A stretch of 64,000 nucleotides of DNA from an uncultured Marivita sp. Its GTDB lineage: Bacteria; Pseudomonadota; Alphaproteobacteria; Rhodobacterales; Rhodobacteraceae. The notes below the pieces were generated by a model. The model was given only the letters and a program-made list of their open reading frames with translations, did no database searches and was not told where the DNA came from. The stretch lies in assembly GCF_947488135.1 (NCBI RefSeq), contig NZ_CANKYW010000002.1, forward strand, positions 434,001-498,000. Direction: 5' to 3'. Positions 52,075 through 59,560 of this stretch are shown here, piece by piece (positions within the stretch are counted from its first letter, which is position 1; the number at the start of each line of letters is the position of its first letter). Position numbers and translations under genes: made by a program.

Positions 52075-52752
52075 TCAATACGCGTTGTCGGGGTGAAAAT
52101 TGTACAATTGGCGGGCCGACCCGTACCGTTTGAACTCTTCCGGTTTGGCCTCACATTCGCCGCGCGCCAATAGTTCGGCGAGCATCGAAATATGCTCGTC
52201 ACGCATTTCCTTCTCGATGCAATCCGCGCCAAGCGATTTGACCGACCCGCGCACGAAGAGCCGCGCTTCGTAGATCGAGTCGCCCAACGCATCGCCCGCA
52301 TCGCCGCACACGACGAGGTTCCCCGACTGCGCCATGAAGGCCGACATATGCCCGACATTGCCATGCACGATGATGTCGATCCCCTTCATCGAGATCCCGC
52401 AGCGGGACGACGCGTTGCCTTTGATAATCAGCGTCCCGCCATGCCCGGTCGCGCCCGCGTATTGCGATGCGTCCCCGTCGATGATGACCGTGCCGGACAT
52501 CATGTTCTCGGCCACGCCCGGCCCGGCGGACCCGGTGACGTGTACCGTCGCCTGCTTGTTCATCCCTGCGCAGTAATAGCCGGTGGAACCTTTGACCGTC
52601 ACTTCGATCGGCGCGTCCAGACCGACGGCAATCGCGTGGCTGCCCTTGGGGTTCACGATCTCCCACGCGGTCTGGTTCGTCTGTTCGGCCTGCGCCTGCA
52701 ACGCGGCGTTCAGGTCGCGCAGCGGGGTGGTTTCCATGTCGATGGTCTGCAT
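52075..52752 (-). CDS. mgsB: N-methylglutamate synthase subunit B (GXGXG domain)
   Basis: A 225-residue protein of the glutamate synthase C-terminal type (GlxC). The right-handed beta-helix repeats with GXXGXXXG turns are visible: VKGSTGYYCAGMNKQATVHV, GDASQYAGATGHGGTLIIKG and VHGNVGHMSAFMAQSG. It forms a complex with the amidotransferase-like and FMN subunits. The start at 52752 is used; an earlier frame extends 13 residues into mgsA. It begins one base after the mgsA stop. Confidence 0.87.
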   Translation of the reverse strand: MQTIDMETTPLRDLNAALQAQAEQTNQTAWEIVNPKGSHAIAVGLDAPIEVTVKGSTGYYCAGMNKQATVHVTGSAGPGVAENMMSGTVIIDGDASQYAGATGHGGTLIIKGNASSRCGISMKGIDIIVHGNVGHMSAFMAQSGNLVVCGDAGDALGDSIYEARLFVRGSVKSLGADCIEKEMRDEHISMLAELLARGECEAKPEEFKRYGSARQLYNFHPDNAY

Positions 52753-52753
52753 G

Positions 52754-53683
52754 TCAGGCGGCCTTTTCTGTCGGGGTCGACGTGTCGGCATGGCTCCAGA
52801 AATAGACGGTGGCGGGTTCCGGTTCCCAAACTCGGGCCTGGTCGATGCCCGGCAGGTTCACCAGCGCGCGATATTCGGACCCGAAGGCCACGTATTGATC
52901 CGTTTCCGCCATCACCGCCGGTTTGCAGGCAATGGGGTCGCGCACAACGCCGAACCCGTCCTTGGTGCCAACGACGAAGGTGAAGAAACCGTCCAGATCG
53001 TGCAGCGCGCTGTCCAGCGCTTCGCCCAGAGTCGCGCCATTCTGCATGCGCCATGTGATGTAAGCCGCGCCGACTTCGGTGTCGTTCTCGGTCTCGATAT
53101 GGATGCCCTCGCGTTGCAGCTTGCGGCGAAGGCGGTTGTGGTTGGACAGCGACCCGTTGTGGACAAGGCATTGGTCCGGGCCGGTGTTGAACGGGTGCGC
53201 GCCCATGGTCGTCACCAGTGACTCGGTCGCCATGCGGGTGTGACCGATGCCATGCGTGCCCGCCATCGACCGCAGATCAAACCGCGCCGCGACGTCCTTG
53301 GGCAGGCCGACTTCTTTGTAGATCTCCACCGTATCGCCGGATGACATGATCCTGACCTCGGGGGTGATCGCGGCGAGTGCGGCCCGGGCTGGAGCCAGTT
53401 GGCCGCGGGGAATTTCGATGACCGCGTGGGTGTCTTTTCGGCGCAGGGAAACGGGGGTTCCAAGCGCGGTGCTCAGATCGTCTTCGAGCGTGGCGAAGGC
53501 CTGATCCGGTGTCTCGGACTGGACTGTCAGCTTGGAAATGTTTGCGTCATCTTCCGAATAAATCGCGATCCCCGCGCTGTCCGGGCCGCGATCGGTCATG
53601 GTGATGAGCATATCCGTCAAGAGCGACCCAAGCTGAGGTTCGAGCGAGGGATCCTTGAGGAACAATCCGACGATTCCACACAT
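52754..53683 (-). CDS. mgsA: N-methylglutamate synthase subunit A (class II amidotransferase domain)
   Basis: A 309-residue class II glutamine amidotransferase-like protein (GlxB). The nucleophilic Cys is residue 2 of the processed protein (MCGIVGLFLKD); the RGPDSAGIAIY, GHTRMATES and LVHNGSLSNH blocks complete the site. In methylamine metabolism this subunit is thought to release methylamine or ammonia from gamma-glutamylmethylamide. AGAAGGA lies upstream of the ATG at 53683. It is the first gene of mgsABC-gmaS, 117 bases downstream of the XRE-cupin regulator gene. Confidence 0.88.
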   Translation of the reverse strand: MCGIVGLFLKDPSLEPQLGSLLTDMLITMTDRGPDSAGIAIYSEDDANISKLTVQSETPDQAFATLEDDLSTALGTPVSLRRKDTHAVIEIPRGQLAPARAALAAITPEVRIMSSGDTVEIYKEVGLPKDVAARFDLRSMAGTHGIGHTRMATESLVTTMGAHPFNTGPDQCLVHNGSLSNHNRLRRKLQREGIHIETENDTEVGAAYITWRMQNGATLGEALDSALHDLDGFFTFVVGTKDGFGVVRDPIACKPAVMAETDQYVAFGSEYRALVNLPGIDQARVWEPEPATVYFWSHADTSTPTEKAA

Positions 53684-53756
53684 CACCGCGGTCCTTCTGC
53701 ATTGAGTGAAAAGCGATGGCGTTGGATAACACTGCCGGACCAAGCCGACAATAAAG

Positions 53757-53780
53757 GGAATTAAAAATTCCTCTGAGGAA
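53757..53780. promoter_or_regulatory. Overlapping inverted repeats before mgsA
   Basis: GGAATT-AAA-AATTCC (53757-53771) overlaps TTCCTC-T-GAGGAA (53768-53780), 74-97 bases upstream of mgsA in the gap after the regulator gene. The sites are plausible operators for the XRE-cupin regulator. A TTGTCG/TATCCA pair with 17-base spacing downstream could be the promoter. Confidence 0.45.
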
Positions 53781-53800
53781 ATATGTATCTGCCTAAAGTT

Positions 53801-54421
53801 TCAGCTCTGCGCGTAGCTGATGATCGACAGATACCGTGCCGGCAATTCGACAAGCGTCTCTGGCCCATGCGGTGCGTCGGCTTCGAAAAACAGGGTGTCG
53901 CCCGGACGCAGCGGGTAGATCTTTGCCCCGTGCCGATAATCGATAGCCCCTTCGAGCATGAAAATGGTCTCGATCCCGTCGTGCTGGAACGTCTGGAATG
54001 TGTCCGATTCAGAGGTGAGAACGATCAGGTAAGGCTCCACGATCACGCCGCTGGTGTTGGCACCGATGTGCCCAAGAAGGTTGTACTGATGCCCCGCCCG
54101 CGTGCCCTCGCGTTCGATGGTCAGCCCTTCGCCCGCTGGTGTGTGCACGGCTTCTCGCTTTTCCTCGAACCCGCGAAAGAAGGCGGTCAGGGGCACAGAC
54201 AGGGCGTTGGCCAAGGACTGTAGCGTTGTCAGCGACGGGGAGGTGTTGCCGTTTTCGATCTTCGAGAGCATCCCGACCGAAATGTCGGTTTGCCGCGACA
54301 GATCGGCCACGGTCAGGTTCTGCTGCTTGCGAAACGCACGCACTTCGCGGCCGATGGCGACTTCGAGGACTTTCTCCTGAATGTCCGAGGTCCGGTGCGG
54401 ATTTTGCGTGAGTTTGACCAA
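53801..54421 (-). CDS. XRE-family regulator with C-terminal cupin domain
   Basis: A 206-residue regulator with an XRE HTH (about residues 25-80, LTVADLSRQTDISVGMLSKIE) and a cupin sensor domain (about 115-200; HDGIETIFMLEGAIDYR and LRPGDTLFFEADAPHGPE). Proteins of this build regulate amine and amino acid use. It is 117 bases upstream of and co-directional with mgsABC-gmaS, and is the likely local regulator. The start is taken as TTG at 54421 because no ATG precedes the HTH; this start is uncertain. Confidence 0.83.
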   Translation of the reverse strand: MVKLTQNPHRTSDIQEKVLEVAIGREVRAFRKQQNLTVADLSRQTDISVGMLSKIENGNTSPSLTTLQSLANALSVPLTAFFRGFEEKREAVHTPAGEGLTIEREGTRAGHQYNLLGHIGANTSGVIVEPYLIVLTSESDTFQTFQHDGIETIFMLEGAIDYRHGAKIYPLRPGDTLFFEADAPHGPETLVELPARYLSIISYAQS

Positions 54422-54734
54422 GGATCACCCGTTTATCGGCACAGTATTGTCGCAAGTGTTAGAGACACTGGTCCCGAAACACCAGAAGCGCGGGTCTCGA
54501 CCTTTTCGTCCAACTGGACACAAAGAAAGAATAAAATGTCACCAGTTCACGAATTTCTCATCAATATCAGCGGAACAAGTCGCATGATAAGACGTTGCGC
54601 AGTGGGATCCTTAATAAATACAACAGGCACAGAATCATGTCACCGATGACGGCACCGGCGAATAGCACATGGCTTCGCGAAGCAATCGACCGCTTAGGCG
54701 CGGACGACATTGTGCGGATCGTCGTCAGATTGAC
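54422..54734. other. Intergenic region between the XRE and kinase genes
   Basis: A 313-base gap without a convincing gene. It holds the promoter of the XRE regulator, including the dyad AGTGT-N5-ACACT at 54455-54469 as a possible operator, and the EcfG-type promoter of the kinase (54572-54596). The remainder is AT-richer than the surroundings, as expected of a divergent promoter region. Confidence 0.6.
54572..54596 (+). promoter_or_regulatory. EcfG-type general stress promoter for the sensor kinase
   Basis: GGAAC at 54572 and CGTT at 54593 with a 16-base spacer match the alphaproteobacterial general stress sigma factor EcfG consensus (GGAAC-N16/17-CGTT). The -10 end lies about 140 bases before the kinase ATG. 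Confidence 0.62.
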
Positions 54735-56510
54735 ATGACGGACGGTTTTTCAAACACGTCAGAAGACCAGTATCGGGTTGGCGACGCGAAGTCGTTAAGC
54801 CAAAGCCTTGTCGTGCGCATTGCGTTCCTGTTGTCGCTGGCGCTTTTGCCGATCGGTCTTGTCGCCATGGGCCAGACGTGGCGCGCGTTGCATGTCACCA
54901 ATGACAATCTCGAAGCGTCGATCCACGCGCGCACCAGCGCCCTTGTCGAGCCCGAGCGGCGTGCTTTGTTCGACAAGATGGGAACGGCGCGCACACTTGC
55001 GGATATGATCGGTGCGACCGACCTCAGCACCGAGGCGTGTATCGCCGTCATGCAGCGCGTGCTCGACACAAATCCGCGGCTTGCCTTTGCCGGGCTAATG
55101 GTGCCGGGGTCGATGTCGCGATGCAACAGCACTGGCGCCGCGTTTCAAAGCCCCCCGAACGCGCGCACGGCCGAGCTTTTCGCGAACCCGGAACCCTACA
55201 TCTCGTTCAACCCGCGCGGCGCGGCCAGTCGGCTGCCGGTGATTATCGTGGCCTATCCGGCGTTCGATGAAGACGGTGAATTTCTGGGGTTCGTGTCGAT
55301 CTCTTTCCAGACGGAACCATTGGTTCAACCGGACTCCAGCCTTGGTGTCGACGGGGACGTCGCCTTGGTGACGTTCAACAAGTTCGGTGAAACACTGTCG
55401 AGCTTCACGCCGAGCGGACCGATCCTGGATTACATCCCGCAGGGCCTTGCGCTGGAAGGGTTCGTCAATCAGGACGACACCTTCTTCACCGCGACAACGC
55501 CGCTTGGCGAGCAGCGTCTGATCTCGGTCGTGCCAATCCTTCCGGGAGAGGTTTACGCCCTGGGCAGTTGGGGCCGCACGGCTCTGCAACGTACCACGTC
55601 GACTTGGTTCACCGCATCGACGTTGCTGTTCCCCTTCCTCATGTGGCTTGTGGGTATCGCGGTCGCGGTGACGTCGCTCAACCGGTTGGTGCTGCGCCAT
55701 ATCCGCGATCTGGGCCGTCGCATGCGCCGCTTCGCCAAGCATCGTGATGTGGTGACATCGGAAAAGATCGCCACGGCACCGAGCGAGATCCAGACCATCA
55801 ACGGGACGTTCGAAGCGATGGCGGACCAGTTGTTGCGGGATGAGGCCGATCTCGAGAACGCGGTCTTCGAGCGTGAGGTCTTGCTGAAAGAGGTGCACCA
55901 CCGGGTCAAGAACAACCTTCAGCTGATCTCGTCCATCATCAACATGCAGGTCCGCCAGTTGTCCAGCCCCGAAGCGGTTTCGGCGCTGCGTCAATTCCAG
56001 GACCGCGTGACCAGCCTCGCTTCTGTGCACCGGGCGCTCTACCAAGAGCCGTCGCTCACGGAAATTCGGTTCGACTTTCTTGTGAAAGATCTTGTGGAGC
56101 AGGTCAGATCGGCCGCTGTCGTTGCCGATCACTCTGTCGACATCGCACTTGATCTCGACCCGGTGACCTTGTTGCCAGACCAGACCAGCCCGCTGGCCAT
56201 GATCGCCACGGAAGCTTTGTCAAATGCGTTCAAATACGGTGGGCCGACATCGGAAGGGGTTTTCCACGTGAAGGTGAGCCTCAGGGAAGTCACAGAAGGC
56301 GAGAAGACCCAAGTTTGTCTGAAGATCGAAAACACGATTGATCCGACCGCGCGACCTCCGGTGGGAAATGGGCTGGGCAAGCGCCTGATCATGGCGTTCG
56401 CCAGTCAGCTGAACGGGGATCTTCGCTACGATGAGGGGGACGACGTGTACAGCCTGAGCGTGTCGTTCGAGTACCAGCCGTTCTCACCGGGGTCCGTTCA
56501 TCCCGAATAA
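54735..56510 (+). CDS. Membrane sensor histidine kinase, HisKA_2 type
   Basis: A 591-residue kinase. Helix 1 (about residues 27-47), a periplasmic or Cache-like sensor domain of about 240 residues, helix 2 (about 290-315), a short linker, the HisKA_2 dimerisation motif LLKEVHHRVKNNLQLISSI (about 380) with the phospho-accepting His, and an ATPase domain with ATEALSNAFKYGG (N box, about 490) and GNGLGKRLI. HisKA_2 kinases in alphaproteobacteria often feed the PhyR general stress pathway, which fits the EcfG-type promoter upstream. The ATG at 54735 is used; an earlier ATG at 54669 adds 22 unusual residues. No response regulator is adjacent. Confidence 0.83.
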   Translation: MTDGFSNTSEDQYRVGDAKSLSQSLVVRIAFLLSLALLPIGLVAMGQTWRALHVTNDNLEASIHARTSALVEPERRALFDKMGTARTLADMIGATDLSTEACIAVMQRVLDTNPRLAFAGLMVPGSMSRCNSTGAAFQSPPNARTAELFANPEPYISFNPRGAASRLPVIIVAYPAFDEDGEFLGFVSISFQTEPLVQPDSSLGVDGDVALVTFNKFGETLSSFTPSGPILDYIPQGLALEGFVNQDDTFFTATTPLGEQRLISVVPILPGEVYALGSWGRTALQRTTSTWFTASTLLFPFLMWLVGIAVAVTSLNRLVLRHIRDLGRRMRRFAKHRDVVTSEKIATAPSEIQTINGTFEAMADQLLRDEADLENAVFEREVLLKEVHHRVKNNLQLISSIINMQVRQLSSPEAVSALRQFQDRVTSLASVHRALYQEPSLTEIRFDFLVKDLVEQVRSAAVVADHSVDIALDLDPVTLLPDQTSPLAMIATEALSNAFKYGGPTSEGVFHVKVSLREVTEGEKTQVCLKIENTIDPTARPPVGNGLGKRLIMAFASQLNGDLRYDEGDDVYSLSVSFEYQPFSPGSVHPE

Positions 56511-56521
56511 GGCACCGCACA

Positions 56522-56555
56522 AAAAAAGCGCACCCTGATCCGGGCGCGCTTTTTT
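56522..56555. terminator. Bidirectional terminator between kinase and trk operon
   Basis: AAAAAAGCGC pairs perfectly with GCGCTTTTTT, with a further CCC/GGG pair in the loop. It serves the kinase on the plus strand and the small membrane gene on the minus strand. Confidence 0.85.
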
Positions 56556-56576
56556 GCTGTCTGGCGGTTAATGGTG

Positions 56577-56729
56577 CTACGAATCCGGCGCGTCCTTCGC
56601 GAGATGCGACTTGTCCGCGTTCGGATTATGAAGCTTTTCTTCCGTGCGCTTTTTGCTGACCAGAGCAAAGATGGTGAAGGCCAACAGGGTCATCAGGGCC
56701 AGAAGAGGTACGAGAAATTCTGCAGTCAT
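56577..56729 (-). CDS. 50-residue membrane protein at the end of the trk operon
   Basis: An open frame of 50 codons starting ATG at 56729 with AAAGGAG at ideal spacing. The peptide has one hydrophobic helix (about residues 4-25, EFLVPLLALMTLLAFTIFAL) followed by a basic, then polar tail (SKKRTEEKLHNPNADKSHLA). It lies 67 bases after trkA on the same strand and ends before a bidirectional terminator. The good ribosome binding site and position support a real gene, perhaps a small partner of the Trk channel comparable in size to KdpF. No known family is recognised. Confidence 0.7.
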   Translation of the reverse strand: MTAEFLVPLLALMTLLAFTIFALVSKKRTEEKLHNPNADKSHLAKDAPDS

Positions 56730-56796
56730 GATGGTCTCCTTTCACCGAGGAAGAACCCATAGTGGCGGGACTTGTTCCGCGCGCTCACGATCATGT

Positions 56797-57444
56797 TTAT
56801 TCTTCGGCGAACATATCGGTCAGCGCTTCGACCTGATCGCGGGCGGCTGCCAGCAACAGGTAGTCCCCCTCGGAAAGCTCCTGTTCATCGGACAAGAGCT
56901 TTTCGTGCTCGCCCCGGACCAGGGCAACTCCCATGACGTTTTCAGGCAAGTCTAGCGCGCCGAAGGTTTTCCCGGCCAATCGGTTCGGTACCGCCAGGCG
57001 TTTCAGGCACAGCTCGTTCTTGAGCGCTTCGCTGTCGAGCGCGACCTCGTCCTCGAGCGCATCGGCGATGCTTTCGGCAACGGTGGCGTGAGGGTTGATG
57101 GTGTCATGGAGTTCCAACTGGTGGCACACCGTGACCAGTTGCGATGACACGAGTTGCGGGATCACCCGGCCAAAGCCGACCGAGCGCGCGACCAGCGCTG
57201 CAAGAATGTTGTCTTCCGACGCATTTGTAACGGCGATAAAGGCATCTTTTTCGTCGCGGAACGTATCCTGCAACACAGACGGCATGGTTCCATCGCCTTC
57301 GATCATCCCGCAATCAAGCCGTTCGGACAATTTTTCCAGACGATCCCGATCCCGGTCGATCAATACGACTTCATGGTTTTCACCGATCAGCTTATCCGCG
57401 ATGGCCTCGCCGAAACGCGACGCGCCGAGAATGACAACTCGCAT
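56797..57444 (-). CDS. trkA: TrkA/KtrA-type potassium channel regulatory subunit
   Basis: A 215-residue RCK protein: an N-terminal Rossmann domain (VVILGASRFGEAIADKL, with a slightly divergent glycine motif; VVLIDRDRDRLEKL) and a C-terminal RCK_C domain (LPENVMGVALVRGEH, EGDYLLLAAARDQVEAL). It binds NAD(H) or ATP and gates the TrkH membrane subunit. The size corresponds to the single-repeat KtrA form rather than the 450-residue TrkA. It starts 3 bases after the trkH stop. Confidence 0.87.
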   Translation of the reverse strand: MRVVILGASRFGEAIADKLIGENHEVVLIDRDRDRLEKLSERLDCGMIEGDGTMPSVLQDTFRDEKDAFIAVTNASEDNILAALVARSVGFGRVIPQLVSSQLVTVCHQLELHDTINPHATVAESIADALEDEVALDSEALKNELCLKRLAVPNRLAGKTFGALDLPENVMGVALVRGEHEKLLSDEQELSEGDYLLLAAARDQVEALTDMFAEE

Positions 57445-57447
57445 AGG

Positions 57448-58917
57448 TCAGCTCCTTTTTCGCCAGGTTCTCGGTGCAAGCAGCACAAGCACCGCGATAA
57501 ATTCCAGCCGTCCGAGCCACATGGCGAAGGTCAGGCTCAGAATGAGGTCGGGTGGCAGATCGGCGTTCACGACACCGCTGGAAAGACCGACCGTCGACAG
57601 GGTCGAGACGATGTCGAAGAGCGCCGGAAGAGCCGGCAAGCCATGGGCGAGACTTTGCAACCATAGCAGAAACAGCGCGGTCGAGTAGAGCGACAGCAAA
57701 GCCAGCAAGCTGATCAGAGTCTCCGGCTCGACCTTCTTGCCGTTCTCCATCAGTGGATTGACCGCCCGTCGTGGCAAGCGGGCATCGCGCATGGCGTGGA
57801 TCACAGTGCGCAGCAAAATCCCGAAGCGCGCGATCTTGAAGCCGCCGGACGTGGAACCGACATCTCCTCCGATCAACATCGCGATCATCAGGATCACCAG
57901 CGCCGGGCTGAATGTCGGCATGGGACCAGTGGAATACCCGGTCGTTGTCAGGCCCGAGATGAGATTGAGCAACTCTCGGTAGATCACGCCCACGGAGGTG
58001 GTGCCGGTCAACACCATAAGTCCTGCATAGGCGCCGCAGAGACCCGCAAGTGCGATCAGGACGCGACGCACCGACCCGAGTTGCCACGCCTCTTCGGGTT
58101 TGCGCTGGAACAGCATGACAAAGGTGAGCAGCGACACCGATCCGATCACGCAGGACACCATGACGATGCCTTGGCCCAGCGGGGAGTATGATGCAAGACT
58201 GTCCGGGCGCGGGGCGAAGCCTGCGGTTGAAATGCCCGACAGCGTCAGCACAAGCCCTTCACGCCAGTCCGGAATGACGATCATCGTGAGGATGGCCATG
58301 ATAACGGTCAGGCCAAAATAGACGCCCAGTAATTGTCGTGCCTGAGCTCGGGTCGAGGAGATGCGGTCTCCCTGATCGATGCCGGCGCGCCCGAGCCTCT
58401 GGGTTGGAACGCCCGCGGGAAGGAGAAGTGCGAGAACGGCTGTGGCCATGACCAGACCACCACACCATTGGGTCCAGGACCGCAGGAAATGCGCGGCGAA
58501 GGGCCAATCCGCGGTGCTCGCAGCGACGGAATGGCCGGTTGTGGTCACGCCGCTCATGGATTCGAAAAAGGCTGCGTGGATTGGCATGCCGAGACTAACG
58601 AAGGCGGGCGTGCAGATTATTGCGCCCAGAAACATCACCAGCGCGACTGTAATGAGCGCTTCGATCCGGCGAAGGTCATCCGGCAGCGATGTCCGGTAAG
58701 CCGCTGCGAACAAGGCGGCGGCAACAAATGACGGCACAAAAAGCGTCAGCGCAAAATCGTTTGCGCCCTCGAGCAGTGCCCATAGGGCGGGGGGAAGGCA
58801 GAGGATCACGAAGATCGGCGCGTGTTTGGTAATCGTCAAGGCAATGACCGCCGGTCGCGCGCGCTGGGCAAGACTATCAGCGCCGGAGGAAAAGGCCGAC
58901 GCGGGCCGAATTGACAT
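57448..58917 (-). CDS. trkH: TrkH/KtrB-type potassium transporter membrane subunit
   Basis: A 489-residue membrane protein with four pore repeats. The selectivity-filter loops are SGVTTTGHS (about residue 123), SGISTAGFA (about 230), SGLTTTGYS (about 323) and STLSTVGLS (about 440), each with the essential glycine. It mediates K+ uptake with TrkA. It is on the same strand as mgdD, 76 bases downstream, and could be partly co-transcribed with methylamine genes, although no functional link is known. Confidence 0.9.
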   Translation of the reverse strand: MSIRPASAFSSGADSLAQRARPAVIALTITKHAPIFVILCLPPALWALLEGANDFALTLFVPSFVAAALFAAAYRTSLPDDLRRIEALITVALVMFLGAIICTPAFVSLGMPIHAAFFESMSGVTTTGHSVAASTADWPFAAHFLRSWTQWCGGLVMATAVLALLLPAGVPTQRLGRAGIDQGDRISSTRAQARQLLGVYFGLTVIMAILTMIVIPDWREGLVLTLSGISTAGFAPRPDSLASYSPLGQGIVMVSCVIGSVSLLTFVMLFQRKPEEAWQLGSVRRVLIALAGLCGAYAGLMVLTGTTSVGVIYRELLNLISGLTTTGYSTGPMPTFSPALVILMIAMLIGGDVGSTSGGFKIARFGILLRTVIHAMRDARLPRRAVNPLMENGKKVEPETLISLLALLSLYSTALFLLWLQSLAHGLPALPALFDIVSTLSTVGLSSGVVNADLPPDLILSLTFAMWLGRLEFIAVLVLLAPRTWRKRS

Positions 58918-58993
58918 ACTATATCCCGACGCGCGGTATTGCTTTCGTTAATGGGTTGAAACGCAACTCCGAACGATTGGTTCCCTGTGTGTG

Positions 58994-59560
58994 TTAAAGA
59001 GCGGCATGCATGGCCGTCACCAGCGCATGGTGCAGCGACTTTGCCGAAGACCGCGGCCCGAGGATGCGCAGCCAGTTCGACGGATCGCGCCGCAGGACGT
59101 AGACCCCCATGTAATGTATAACTGTGCGCTGGGCGTCGCCGGTCTGCATACGGTCGATGTCGATATTCGCGCATAGCCGGATCACGTCTTCAATCCCGTC
59201 CCCACGCATATCGAAACAGACCCACGCATCGGTCTGGTCGGTGATTGCGGCGGTGGCGCCGAAACGCGACTTCAAGTGCCGGGCCAAATCCTCATGCGTC
59301 GCAATCGGTGCACCGACCATCCATTGATCCGGCCCCATCCAGAACGACGCTTCTGGATCGCGCAGAACGGTTTTGCCAGGCTCGGGGACCTGCCCGTCGA
59401 GCAGGTCGCTCAAATGCGCGCGGCACGCATCCTCTTGCCCAAGCCGCGCCGCGACCGACGCCAGCGCCAGACCGGGGTTTTCCGTCAGGGTCACATCGGC
59501 CACGGTATCGACTTGCGGATCGCTGCCGCCAAGGGCACAAAGGGGGGCGAGATCATGCAC
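58994..59560 (-). CDS. mgdD: N-methylglutamate dehydrogenase subunit D (sarcosine oxidase gamma-like)
   Basis: A 188-residue protein of the sarcosine oxidase gamma family, starting VHDLAPLCALGGSD when the GTG at 59560 is used. That start has AAGGAG 9 bases upstream and matches the usual N-terminus; an ATG at 59611 would add 17 residues inside mgdC. It overlaps the mgdC stop by 8 bases. GLALASVAARLG and WMVGAP are conserved. It is the smallest-role subunit of the heterotetramer that oxidises N-methylglutamate to glutamate and a C1 unit. Confidence 0.83.
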   Translation of the reverse strand: MHDLAPLCALGGSDPQVDTVADVTLTENPGLALASVAARLGQEDACRAHLSDLLDGQVPEPGKTVLRDPEASFWMGPDQWMVGAPIATHEDLARHLKSRFGATAAITDQTDAWVCFDMRGDGIEDVIRLCANIDIDRMQTGDAQRTVIHYMGVYVLRRDPSNWLRILGPRSSAKSLHHALVTAMHAAL

